Positions 34,904 to 47,400 of a DNA stretch of 64,000 nt are shown here, piece after piece. The stretch comes from Pyxicephalus adspersus (Eukaryota > Chordata > Amphibia > Anura > Pyxicephalidae), in the NCBI RefSeq assembly GCF_032062135.1, contig NC_092859.1:24359455-24423454 (forward strand). The letters run 5' to 3'. The notes below the pieces were generated by a model. It had not been told where the DNA came from, did no database searches, and saw only the letters and a list, made by a program, of their open reading frames with translations. Positions within the stretch are counted from its first letter, which is position 1; every line of letters starts with the position of its first letter. A program made the translations under genes and the position numbers.

Positions 34904-35870
34904 ATTAAATTTAATTTGCTTAAAACACTTGCATAGGCGGTGATTAGTGCCTTCAGTTCAAGGCTATGAAAGGAGCTGGAGATGGCAAACTGTCCTTGGA
35001 AGTTAAAAACAAACAACCACCTGCCAAGCACCTGGAAATACAAGTAGAAGAAGACTGGCCTGTTCATTTTATTGTTAACCCCTTACAAATACAGTGTTTG
35101 AAAATGTCCAAATTGTAGGTCTGTTCAGTGCTTACAGCACTGTTACCTGCAGATTCCACTAGAACATTTTGAGTTTTATGGAGACTTTTTGTTAGAATCA
35201 GCCACCTCTTGGCCTGACTTTGCTGGGCTAGTTAGTTCTGGACATATTAGCAGTCATTTAAAATCTGCTCTCCCTAGAATATTTTCATTCTAGTAGAATG
35301 ATGTAGTACAAATAATTTGGTGATTTTTTTTTTTCTTATTCTTATTCTTGGCTAGACTCACAGGCGTCTACAAGCTTCTTTGTGGTCCCTGGAGAGCTTT
35401 GGCATGATGACCCCTTACACATCAATAGCACAGAACACACCAGACCCTCCATATCTGAGGTTTTATAAGACCATTTCTACCTGCTCCCAAGTGGATTCCA
35501 CTCCATGGTACCAGAACCCCTTCTCTAATTTCATGGATTTGATGCAGTAGTAATTGTAGGGGTACTTATTTTTTTACACATGACATCTGCATTTTTATTA
35601 GTATAGTATATGTGAATTAATACACAATAACACATACTTTGTATATCACCTTATATCTGTAGTCACTGTTTAAATGAAGATCTGATATTGGCTTGTTTGA
35701 ATATGAAAAACTTGCAGTGTACCTACATTTTCACATGTCTGTACATACAAATGTATACATGCACATTCACTTTATGCACATTCACTTTCAACCAATAAGT
35801 CCTGCCTCTCTTTGATGGGGGTCCCTTTTTAAAATTTCTTATTTGCTTGGCTGTGTTTTGGAATCTTAAA

Positions 35871-36382
35871 GCAGAACTAACGTTGCACTTTTATTAATCC
35901 CCGATTGGGCAGGGCATTATAGCAGAAAGGGACAGAAACAATCCATTTTGCAATGATCCCCCCTACATGCCTGGGTATCTGTCTAAAAAGCTGAGCTGCT
36001 CATGTACAGGATGCCAGGATAGGTGGCAGTTCCGGTTTCCCGAGCATTTACTGGGAATGAAAGAAGAAGATGGTAGCATCCTGCAAGAGAATGGTGATAA
36101 GTGAGTATTGAAAGTTTAGATCTGAACCAAACCTCACTATACTCGCCTGTCCCTTTTCCATTGCTGGGTGCTGCCATCTTTTTCTTTATTCACTTCCTAG
36201 GTGCGATCTTTGGCCATGCTGATTGACATAATTCTTGCAGGCACGTGAGAGTTCATTCCTAGCACACACACGGGAACCAGGATTGCTAGGTATCCTGGCA
36301 CAATCAGGCAGGTAAGAATTCTTACTGCATTCCCTTTCTGCAATAATGCCTTGCCTGATTACAAACATTAGTTCCTCTTTAC
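35871..36382. mobile_element. ~510-bp MITE with long TIRs
   Basis: The left end TTAAAGCAGAACTAACGTTG is echoed inverted at the right end (TAAAGAGGAACTAATGTTTG). Farther in, GGCATTATAGCAGAAAGGGA matches inverted GGCATTATTGCAGAAAGGGA, so the TIRs extend to about 60 bp. No coding capacity. The terminal TTAA suggests a piggyBac-like mechanism (inference). It may be related to 11515-11892. Confidence 0.75.
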
Positions 36383-36519
36383 CAAATCATAGACTTGGAG
36401 AAGGCAGAAAAGCCATGACTCCAAATTTATACATTTGCTCTAAACCAAAGAAATGATTAAAGCCTTAGGATTGCCATGATAGCCAGGCAAGTAGCAGATG
36501 AGATTAAGCCGTGGCAATC

Positions 36520-36592
36520 ATAGTGATATGACGATGGACTTTTTACGTGCCGCATAATATATTGGCGCTATATAAATACTGGCTAATAATAA
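36520..36592 (+). repeat. SINE 3' tail fragment
   Basis: Contains GACGATGGACTTTTTACGTG, TATTGGCGCTATATAAATAC and an AAT tail, the 3' end of the SINE seen at 37400-37728 and 59080-59410. Confidence 0.65.
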
Positions 36593-37019
36593 TGGCAGGT
36601 TTGCTGAATGGCTGGAATCTGTGATGTTTGGAGTGCTGGATGGTGTTGGGTTATCAGACCTGCAATGCAGCACGCTGGCTCCGGGACGCTGACTGTTAAT
36701 TCCTAGAACTTAATTTATACACAGACAGAAAGTGGGCAGAGCTGGAGGTAGGGTGTTTATTTAGTGCCTCCACAGCAGCTATTTCCTGCTAGAACAATCT
36801 GCATTCTCCATTTCTGGAGAAATAATGAAAATCAAACAGTTACAAATTATCTCGAATGCTACCTGCCAGCGCTTCTTATCACAGTGCCTCTAACACCTAG
36901 GATCGAGAAGTCAGAATATTCAGAGTATTATGGATCAGTACACAGCAACTGGGCTTTGTAGTTATGTATTAACTCCATGAATATATTAGTGGCATGTTGC
37001 AATATTCAGCAATAATTTA

Positions 37020-37390
37020 TTTTAAGGAAAGCTCCACCGTATATCATTAAAAAGTCATGGCACTCTGGTCAAGTGACAGCCTAGGCTGAGATGATGTCAT
37101 CAGTCTGCTGCATGCAAGAGGAAGCATTTCCTCAGTTGCTTCCCACCATGTGATCAGACTGCAACATTGTATACCTGTAGTAAAAAAGAGAGAGATTTGT
37201 GTCAGACATTTATATGTATTGCCCTGAGGTGAACAGGCACCAAGACTGACATCTCAGTTCAGGAACTAGATAATGATCCTGGATGATGCCTGAACAAAGA
37301 TACTGTTATAAAAATAAACGCATTGTTGGGGAGTATTGTGATCTCTGCACAGGTAATAAATATCTGAAAATGTTACACTGACATAGTACA
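37020..37390. repeat. Dispersed repeat (GGCTGAGATGATGTCAT family), copy 2
   Basis: Shares CCTAGGCTGAGATGATGTCA, TCTGCTGCATGCAAGAGGAA and a later AATGATCCTGGATGATGCCT block with copies at 17870-18055 and 57270-57690. It is directly followed by a SINE. Confidence 0.75.
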
Positions 37391-37399
37391 TGTTGTGTC

Positions 37400-37728
37400 C
37401 AACATGCAGCGTGAGGGCTCAGTGGTTAGCACTCTGGCCTTTGCAGTACTAGATCCCAGGTTCTATTCTCTGCTAGGATACTATCTGCATGGAGTTTGCA
37501 GGTTCTCTCCGTGTTTGCACGGGTTTCCTCCCACATTCCAAAAAAAAAGAAAAAAAATGCCGGTAAGGTATTTGGCTTACCCCAAATTAACCATAGACTG
37601 TTAATGACATATGACCATGGTAAGGACATTAGATTGTGACCTCCTATGAGGGACAGCTGGTGATATAACTATGGACTTTGTAAAGCGCTGTATAATATGT
37701 TGGCGCTATATAAACACTGAATAATAAT
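37400..37728 (+). mobile_element. tRNA-derived SINE, copy 1
   Basis: The head contains an A-box-like GGCTCAGTGGTTAGCACTC and a B-box-like GGTTCTATTCT, followed by the GCATGGAGTTTGCAGGTTCT core, an A-rich interruption, and the tail GGCGCTATATAAACACTG with AAT repeats. The box spacing and order are those of a Pol III promoter. B box degenerate; probably inactive. Confidence 0.8.
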
Positions 37729-38539
37729 ACCATGAATGTCTGATGACAGGTCCTCTTTTAGTAGTTGAATATAGGCCAAATTTTCAAATCTTTGGTTTTT
37801 TTCACTAAGTAATTTAAATATAAGAGATGCATTTTTCAAAACTGGAGTACTGAGCTACAATCAAGCAGATCTTTTTACAGGTGACAATTATATTTGTTAT
37901 TCTGTTCAGCCAGTCTTATAATCCTGGTACCCCAGTAACAGCCAGGTCATTGGGTAATTTTTCTCTACTTTGGTTAGGCAATACAATCAGTCAACTGCCC
38001 AACCCCTAAAATCCTTCTGTATATGGAATGGTTCAAAATGGTATTTGCCATCTCCACAACCTGCAGCCTTGAAAGTCTAAGGTGTTGAATGCATAAATGT
38101 GGGGGGGGGGCCATAGAGTATAAGCTCTTGTGGTTTAGGTATGCTGTGGGATATATATACAAAATTGTATCGCCTATTTTAGAATGATCATGGCAAGCAG
38201 CTGTAGATAGCCAGCATTGAAAGGGTTAAATAGAAACTAATTGTGGAGCCTAATTTCCCATCGGATCTGAGTTCATTAATTCCGGGGTTGCTGACTCCGT
38301 TCCCCACCTAATCAATGGATGCCATTAATTCAGCTCCAGCTGGAAGGACAGGAAAGTGAGCATTTAAATAGAATTATGTTCTGTTTCCACTTTTACTGAA
38401 TAAATATTTGACTCTTAACTAAGAACATTGCGGCCAACGCTAATGTTTGTTCAAACAATCATGTTTGTCTTTGTTGGATCAGGGTGGCGATGGGGGGTCC
38501 TGGAGAGGGGCCGACTGATCCAGGTCTGTCCCCTTCCAT

Positions 38540-39345
38540 TACTTTATGCTTCATATTTCTCTTATGTCATATTTGTTTTTTCTCTTTAACATATAGTTCC
38601 TTTCTCAACTCTCTTTCCCATTGCTCTCTTATCCCTCTTTTTTTTTTTTTACCTTCTATTCACTAAGTATCATTCTGCAACCTTCTCTCTCCTTTTTCTA
38701 TCTTCTCTCTCTTCTCACCTTTCACTTCTCTATCTCTCTATCTCTTCTCCATCTACATTTCATCTCTATATTCTCTCTCATCTCATTCTTCCCTTTCTGT
38801 ATTTCCTCCATTTCCCTCAACTCCCTCTAACTTCTTCTATTTATTTTCTCATGCTCTATGTTTCCTCTATATAAATTCTTATAATTGTTTCTTTTTTTCT
38901 TTCTCTTTCTGTTTAACCTTATTCTCACTATTTTCATTTCTTCTTTATATTTACTTCCTCTTCTCCTAAATATTTACCTGCTTTCATCTTTACACTATGT
39001 TCTCTCTTTATTTCCTCTGTTCCTTCCTTCCTCTCTATATTGTCACTTTCTACTCTCTTGCTGTTCCCTTTTTAGCTTTTCTCTCTCTCTTCTCTATCCC
39101 TCTCTTCTCTCACTCTACCCAATATTTTCCACTATGTCTCTCACCTCTCTCTATCCCCCTCTTAGTTTTCTCTCTCTCTTTCCTCTATAATTCTCACACA
39201 CTTCTCACTTTTTTAATTTCTCTTTCTGTTTTGTTCTTCTATCTTCCTTCCCTTTTTTCTTTTCTTCTTCGTTTTATGCCCTTTTTATCTCTCTGCTATC
39301 TCTGTCTTTCTTTTCTTACTCTATTCTTCCTCCTTATATTCTCAA
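38540..39345 (+). repeat. ~800-bp pyrimidine-rich tract
   Basis: Almost continuous C/T with some A and very little G on the + strand (TTCTCTCTCTTCTCTATCCC and similar). Not a simple tandem repeat of fixed period. Plus-strand open frames here (rich in S, L, F, P) are compositional artefacts. Confidence 0.9.
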
Positions 39346-40898
39346 AGTTTTTTTATCAGCCACATTTTCCCAAACTTTAGCCCCTTTTCCCAGCTGGAAA
39401 TGTTCTAGTTGCTATTCTTGTTTAGTATACAGGGGAAGTTGGTCAGTCTTCCTTCCTGTCCCTCATAGTGGTCTGGATTGGACTTTGTACATCAGTCATT
39501 AAAATCCTTCCTAATTATCCACTTTCTCTCATCAATACCATCATTGGCCGTAGCTCTTCCCATGTCTTATCACTTCCTAACACACAAGGAAGTTCCTCTG
39601 TCGAACACTTGCAACTCATCAGGCGGCTTACTTAGAATGATCCCTTGATGCATACTGGTAGTACAGCAGGAACGGATGGACTTGCACTGTGGCATACCCT
39701 TGCACAGTTGCAGAGTCTCCATTCCTTTACTAAGATTGCTTATTCTGATTTCATTGCACAGTGTGAGCTTCTTTCAGTGTGCATTAGAAGCTACAGCAAG
39801 TCAGAGCCCACTTCCTTTTCTGTCTGTATGGTGCCCAGCATAATATACCCCCTTTCTTCCCAACATTACAATTGGCAAGATCCTTTCTTTCACATGATTT
39901 CAGTTCTTTTAATTGTGAAGGCTCAACATCACAAATGGGTGTTACTTAGAGCTGTCTGCGTAAAGCAGGGTGCTGTGATGTTTTCAGGAAGCAATGTATA
40001 GCACCCTGAGTTCCATAAAGACCAATAGATAGGCACAAGAATACCAAGTGACACCACTGGGTTTGTAATGAACTGAAAATGTTTTATTTTAAAATATAAT
40101 TTGCATGTTTATAAGAGGGTAATGAGGACCTAGAAATGTCACAATATTTGCAGATTAAACTTCAGCTTTAGTTGTGGGTCTCTTTCTTTGGTTGCCCTGT
40201 GTTGACAGCATATTCTAAATGCATTCTTAACGCAACGCACATTATTCTGAAATTTTTATTCTGTTCAACTGCAAGTATAACCGTATCAGTAATGCACCCC
40301 AACACAGTAAGTATATGCTCATGGGTAGCATTGGTCCTGGAACCCCTGCCAAAATTTGTGTTTTGTTTTACAAGTCTAGAGTTGGGTTTTGACGTTTTCA
40401 GGACAATGCAGAGATTTTATCCCAGGACTTCTTTAAAAATATCACAAGTTTATTACTGCAGGACAAACAATGACAGGTGCGGTGCAATGTCCTGCCTATG
40501 GTCTATTTATAATATTCTGCAAAATATAGGAACAAAAAACCATCACAGCCCATGGGAAGGGAGTGTGTGACCAGTGTGACAATGATGGAGAGAGGTAATC
40601 CAGGTACACTTGTTAGTTCTGTTACCTGAAATGGCCGCTTGTGATTGTTTCAAGTGACAGTTTTAGTACAATAGCTGCTCAGATCTCTCAGAAGCATCCT
40701 GTTCTCTTTTATTGGATGGGGAGGATAAGCAGCAGGCTCTCTGATGTGGTGTTATACTGTAAGTAGACAGTCATAAGTAATCCAACAAAACTGGTCACCA
40801 ATGGTCCCCTCAGGGAACACCAGTACACACTGGATTTTTGCCAGAGATAATCGACAATGATCATTCTGACTGCTGAAAATCTATACAGTGTGCAGATT

Positions 40899-42275
40899 CC
40901 TTAAAAGAGGAAAAAGCAGAGTCCTTCAGAAGTGCAGAGAACTACAGGAAAGGAAAATTAGGCAGAGGAGAGCACTGAGTAATTTAGGAGCAGAGAATTT
41001 CATGAGAGAAGAGTTTGACAGAGGAAGGAGCAGAGTTCTCCAGAAATGCAGAGAACTACAGGAGATGAAAATAAATCAGAGGAAGGTGCTGACTCATTTA
41101 GAAGAAACAGAGAATTTCAGGAAGTCCTTCAGTACTGCAGAGTATTTCTGGAAAGCAGAGTATTTCAGGATAGGATACTTAGATAGTGGAAGATGTTAGC
41201 AGATGTGATGTGATGTGAGCAGAGTTTTATTTTAGGAGAGAAGAGTTAGAGGAAGGAGCAGAGTCCTCCAACAGAGCAGAGTACTTCAGGGGAGTAGTGT
41301 TGGATAGAGAAAGGTGCAGAGTATTTCAGTACAAGGGACTTAGACGGAGGAAGACATATACTGGTAGTCCTCCAGCAGAGCAGAGTACTTTAGGAAAGTA
41401 GCATTGGACAGAGGAAGATGTAGAGTCCTCCAGTAGTGCTGAGTATTTCTGAAAGGCAGAGTAAGAGGAAGAAGCAGAGTATTTCAGGACAGGAGACTTA
41501 AACAGAGGAAGACGTTCCAGAAGAGCAGAGTTTTATTTTTAGGAGAGAAGAATTAGAGCAAGGAGCAGAGTCCTCCAGAGTCCTCCTACTTCAGAGAGTA
41601 ACATTGGTTAGAGAAAGGTGCAGAGTATTTCAGTACAGGAGCTATAGACAGAGGAAGGCATATAGTCCTGCAGCAGAGCAGAGTACTTTAGGAGAGTAAC
41701 ATTGGATAGGGGAAGCAGAGTCCTCAGAGTATTTCTGGAAGGCAGAGTAAGATGAAGAAGCATTTTTTTTCAGGACAGGAAATTTGGAAAGGGGAAGATG
41801 TAGAGTCCTCCAGCAGAGCAGAGTTTTATTTTAGGAGAGAAGATTTAGAGGAAGGAGCAGAGACCTCCAGCAGAGCAGAGTACTTTAGGAAAGTAGCGTT
41901 GGATAGAGGAAGTAGAGTCTGGAAGGCAGAGTAAGAAGAAGCAGATTATTTTAGGACAAGAGATTTGTAAAGGGGAAGATGTAAAGTCCTCCAGCAGAGC
42001 AGAGCCGAGTATTTTAGGAGAGAAGAGTTAGATAGAGGAAGGAGCAGAGTCCTTTAGCAGAGCAGAGTACTTCAGGAGAGTAGTGTTGGATAGAGGAAGG
42101 TGCAGAGTATTTCAGGGCAGGAGGCTTAGAAAGAGGAGAATGTGGAGTCTGCCAGCAGAGCAGAATATTTTAGGAGAGAAGAGTTAGATAGAGGAAGGAG
42201 CAGAGTCCTCCAGCAGAGCAGAATTTTTTTTTAGGAGAGAAGAGTTAGATAGAGGAAGGAGCAGAATCAGAGTAC
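40899..42275. repeat. 54-bp minisatellite array B (inverted copy of array A)
   Basis: About 25 degenerate copies of a unit containing GAGGAAGGAGCAGAGTCCTC, CAGCAGAGCAGAGTA and TTTCAGGAGAGAAGAGTTAG. Its reverse complement is the array A unit at 775-1935, so the two arrays lie head-to-head about 39 kb apart, with DCP1B between them. Open frames such as 40888-41199 arise from the 18-codon period. Confidence 0.93.
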
Positions 42276-44100
42276 AGAAGGCCACAGATCGGGAAATCTG
42301 AGATTTTTTCCCAGCAGACATACAGTACTTCTATCCTTGTGGAATATTGTATCCTGCAGCCTATTGCCTCCCCTCTGGAGAATGCTGAGTAGTTGTGGGC
42401 AGTTTGTCTATCACTGTCGGATAAATTGATCCATAAGAGGCAGGTAAAACTTCACAATGCAGATTTAACTATTTACATCCTCCACCCAGCCCAATCGTTA
42501 AATGTCTGACATTATAAAAAACTTGCAGTGTACTAAGGTGATGTCTGCTTCAGACCTGGTCACATATAGTAGATCATAATAATCTAAATTCTCTGCAGGT
42601 TGAGACTGATATCAGCCTCTCTGATACTATTTCCACCAACAATAAAACTTTATTTTTGGTTTGTTTCATTTTTTAAAAAAACGCCATTGTAATATCTGTT
42701 CAAATATTGCTTCTTCCAGCAATCAGTCAGCCGATAAATTCCTGGGCTGCATTGTTCTCAGTTACATTGTTTCCTGCTGTCATTGAGGACTACAAGAACA
42801 CTTTCTTCAAGTTGTGGGGGAGGAAGGTTGTTCTGTATTCCTATTCTAAGACAAAAATGTATTTCCGTCAGGATTGCCAGGTGTAAATTAAAACAGAATA
42901 AGAAGTTAGGAAACTTGTTCTACTTCTGGCCATACAGGACATTTCTTTTTCCATGAAAGTGATAAGGAGAGGAGACAAAACAAAAGCCCCTTAATAGGGG
43001 CTACTGATTGGGGTAAGTAGGAACTCTATCCACCAGAACTAAAACACACAGGCTGATGTTCTCTTCCAAATCATTGGATAAAAATGATCAGATTGCATGG
43101 GAATTCAAAGTTATTTTACCAGCAGACCAATCATAGGCAACCATTTCAGATCTGTAAAGGTGACATTCTTCCCACTGACTAATGTACTGTAATTTATGAA
43201 TATAGTAAATATAGAAGGGATTCCCCGAAGTCTTGAAAGTTATTTCAAGAGTTCCCCCATGGTAAAGAGTTCAGAATAAAAAGTTTAGTGATCCTCTTGA
43301 TGACACAGATACGGGAGGGTGGCAGATTCTACATATATACAGCATATGACATAAAATAAAATAAAATGCAATAACCCAAAGCAGCCAGTCAGCATTCACC
43401 AAGTTCATTGAACCTGCAGAACTCCTTGATGGATTCTGATTGGCTGCTGTGTGTTCCAAAAGATTATTTTACTACTTTGCTCCTTGCTGTTGACCATACA
43501 ATTTATTACATTGTGCCCAGATTGTTCCATTTTATAGAGAAAATAAAAAATGAGCAGAAAGGGTGCTCCTGCTGATAGAGATAGATGGGAGGGGGGTGAT
43601 TAGAGTTGCACCTGCTTTATCTATATTTATATACAATATATCAGTGTGTGTCCCAGATTAGAAGAGCAGAGCCCAGCACTGAACATTCTCCATATCTGTA
43701 GGTGGGTCACAGCAATCATTACTGGTACCAGGCAGGACCTGCTGAGACTTGTGGTTCCACACAATGTTAGTGGCTCTCTGGGCTATGTCGGGGTTGTCCA
43801 GGTCATTCTGGGCCTTGTAGTGCAGGATACTATATAGGCAGCAGGCTCCCAACCAATAGTAGGTGTACCCTGGAGGGTTCTGTCTCCTAAATTCAACCCC
43901 ACGTAAAGAATGTACTATGGATTACCAGGGAGCAGTTCTGGGTATAAAGTGATAATAATGAATTAATAGAACGTCGCACACACATACCGGAGCGCAGTAC
44001 ACGGGAGTTGTACAATGATAATAAAGTGATAGAATTCAGTATAGAGTGAATGTACAATGATGGTGAAATGATAGAATGTCGCACACACAGAGCGGAGCGC
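42276..44100. other. Non-coding, no recognised element
   Basis: Intergenic sequence between array B and the CACNA2D4 promoter. A locally duplicated block near 43960-44110 (GTACAATGATGGTGAAATGA / ATGTCGCACACACA resembling GAACGTCGCACACACATACC) is present twice. No exon supported. Confidence 0.5.
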
Positions 44101-44351
44101 AGTACACAGGGACGATGTGATCCTGCAGAGAGCAGTCTGTCGGTAATAATCTCCCCCCCCCCTCTTCTGTGCCGGCAGCGGGGGGGTTAATGGGGGGCGG
44201 CCTCGCGCTGTGATTGGTCGGCTGTAATCCGGGATCGGATCGTGCAGAGATAATCTGCGATCAGAGAGAGGGATCGGCAGGAGAGGAGCTGCCCGGAGAA
44301 GTCGGGGTGTCCAGTGTCGCCCCCTCATGGCCTGAATCTGCGGGGGGCACC
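44101..44351 (+). promoter_or_regulatory. CACNA2D4: CACNA2D4 promoter / 5' UTR with minimal uORF
   Basis: GC- and CpG-rich, with a C run (about 44152), a GC box (GGGGGGCGGC, about 44193), an inverted CCAAT box (GATTGGTCGG, about 44213) and no TATA. A two-codon upstream reading frame (ATG GCC TGA, 44327-44335) lies 16 nt before the start codon. The start site is unmapped. Confidence 0.65.
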
Positions 44352-44434
44352 ATGTGGGGGAGCTGGGCTCTGCTCTACATCCTGCTGCCAGGCTGTACGG
44401 GGCCCGGAGCCCCTTCCACCATCCCGCCCGACAC
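44352..44434 (+). CDS. CACNA2D4: CACNA2D4 exon 1
   Basis: Encodes [20 protein letters not shown] and PSTIPPD plus two bases. Hydrophobic residues 5-13 suit a signal peptide. Start context GCACCATGT (A at -3). Donor GACAC|GTGAGT, phase 2. Confidence 0.85.
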
Positions 44435-47400
44435 GTGAGTCTTCTTTCTGCTACTTACCCGGGACTGTCATACGGACTGTTATAAACTATTGCCCCACCG
44501 GACCCAGGAGCACTTACCCCCTACTACCCCAACTATTGCCCCACTGGACCCAGGAGCTCCTATCTACCCCCTACTACCCTAACTACAGCTCCTCTGGACC
44601 CAGGAGCCCCCAACTACCCCCTACTACCCAGACTACTACTCCTCAGGACCCAGGAGCCCCCCCCCCCCCCCCACTACTCTAATTAGTGCACCTCCAGACC
44701 CAGGAGCCCCTATCTACCCCCTACTACCCCAGCTACAGCTCCTCTTGATCCAGGAGCCCCCATCAACCACCTACTACACTTAACTACTACTCCTCGGTAC
44801 CCAGGAGCCTGTACCTACCACCTAATACCCTAAATAGTGCTCCTCTAGACCCAGAAGCACTTATCTACCCCCTTCTACCCTAACTACAGCTCCTCTGGAC
44901 CCAGGAGTCCTTATCTACCCCCACTACTACATTACCTACTGCTCCTCTGGACCCAGGAGTCCTTACCTACCTATCCCTTATCTACCCCCACTACTAAAAT
45001 AACTACTGCTCCTCCAGAGCCAGGAGTCCCTACCTACCCCCTACTGTTTCATTAACTACTTCTCCAGACCCAGGAGCTGCAACCTACCCCATATTACCCT
45101 AACTACTGCTCCTCTGGACCCAAGAGCCGCAACCTACTCCCTACTACCATACCTACTTCTCTTCCAGACCCAGGAGTCATTACCTACCTACCTACGCCCT
45201 ATCTACCCCACTCTTCCGGACCCAGCAGCCTCTATCTACCACCTACTACTATAACTACTGCTCCTCTGTACCCTGGAGCCTTTACTTACCCCCTACTATC
45301 CTAACTACTGTTCCTCTGTACCCCAGAACCCTTACCTACCCCCAACTACCCTAACTATTGCTCGTTCAGACCCAAGAGGCCCTATCTAAACCCTACTACT
45401 ATAACTACTCCTCCTCTGGACCCAGGAGCCCCTACCTAATCCCTACTACACTAACTACAGCTCCTCCAGACTCAGAAGCCCCTATTTACCCCCTACTACC
45501 CTAACTACTGCTCCTCCAGACTCAAAAACCCCTATTTAGCCCCCACTACCCTCACAACTGCTCCTCTGGACCCAGGAGCCCATGTTTACCCCCCACCCTA
45601 ATTACTCTCCCTCCAGACCCAAAAGCCCCTATCTATGCTCTTCTACCATGACTACTGCTACTCCGGACCCAGTAGCCCCTAACTACCCCAACTACTGCTC
45701 CTGTGGACCCAGGAGCCCCTATCTACTCTCTGCTTACCTAACTATGGTCCCTCCAGATTCAGGAGCCCCTAATGCCTTCCTGATACACTAAACTTCTGTG
45801 TAAACACAGCATTGGTTACCTACCCCCTACCGTTACAAATACTGCCCCTCCAAATCTGGGAGCCCCTACCAACCCTACAACCCCTACCAACTACCCTAAC
45901 CACTGTTCCTACCTTCTACATCCCTACCTTGTGCCCCTTAGAATTGAAGATCCCCTCATTACACCATGCTACTCTAGCTACACTTTTTCAGACTCCCTGC
46001 CTTCCCCCTACTAGCCTAACTACTGCCCTACAAATTGATGAGCCCCTTTCTTCACCTATTACTCCAATCAATGCCCCTTTGGACCCAGGAACCTCTACTT
46101 CTATTAACCTAACAACTTCCCTTCCATACCAAAGAGCCCCTACCTACCTACTAATACACTAACAACTTCCCTTCCATACCAAAGAGCCCCTACCTACCCA
46201 CTACTACCCTAACAACTTCCCTTCCATACCAAGAGCCCCTACCTACCCACTAATACCCTAAATATGGCCCCTCCAGACCAAGGAGCTCCTACGACCCTCT
46301 GCTAACATAACTACTACCTCTCCAGACCAAGGAGCACCTACCTACCCCCTACTAACATAACTACTGCCCCTTTAGACAAAGAAGCTCCTATCCTTGCTAA
46401 CATAGTGCAGCATACATCTATTGCCTATTACAACAACTACTGTTTCTTGTGACCCAGAAGCCCCTACCTACCCCTACCCTGAATATTACCCAAGTTACAT
46501 ACCCACTTAACCTTAGTCCTCTTTCTGCTTCTTCTACCCTAACTTCACCATATACTGGAGTTACTACCCTGAAAACTGGATTTAGTCAGTCTTTAGCCCC
46601 ATGTGTCCAAAGCTACCTAACTGCCCTTATAATACACCCCACACTCACCTACCCACCCACTGCACTGCACTGTGTACATAGATTTCAGTTCTTTTATGTC
46701 TGCAGTGCACTCCTTAACAATTTGCCTTGATGGCCACCCATGTGTCTAGTTGCATTTTCCCTCCACAATCTCACACCCGCCGTATACCCCTCTATCTTAT
46801 TTTTATACCCCATTTTATACATACTGCCTGCTACCAGTTCCTCAGCTTTTCATTCTTTCCACCATCCTTTATTCAGATTGTGCCCAAGCACCCTGGCACA
46901 CATCTACCCCTCTACCTGCCTGCCAAAAGCTCCCAACACCTACCTGTGTGCTGTGCCAATTGTCTGCCATCCAGTCTACCTACCCCTGTGCCCAGACTTT
47001 CCCCCATTCTATTCTCTCCCACTAACTTACCTCCTCCTATTAGTGCAGTCTGGGCAACCCACGAACAGCTGTCATAGGACTACAACTCCCAGCATGCTAT
47101 GTGTCTACTTGGACTTCAGAGGTTGGGGAGGGGGGCAGCACATCTTTATCTATTTTTCTACTTTTTGCTATTTACTGGCCAGTGACAGATTTTTATTCTC
47201 TTTATAGTTTTTCTAGTCAATATGTTTCATTTCACGAATGTTTTATTACCAAGCATTAACTTCTGGATGTTCTGAAAGGTATCAGTGGTTTCCATAAAGT
47301 AACAGGAAATCTGTTGTCTGGTGATCATAAAGTGTCAGTCCGCATGGAATGTATATTTTAAGTTTGTTGGATGCTAGAAGAAAATTCTTTATGCTTTGGA

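Noticed and set aside
38621..39380. Open frames rich in Leu, Ser and Phe that look like membrane proteins
   Set aside because: Direct translation of a pyrimidine tract; composition explains the hydrophobicity.
40172..40570. Plus-strand open frame of 132 codons
   Set aside because: No domain, weak start context and no splice signals; likely chance.
45812..47207. Pro/Thr-rich open frames up to 155 codons
   Set aside because: They lie in or beside the C-rich minisatellite and overlap in three frames; no conserved domain.
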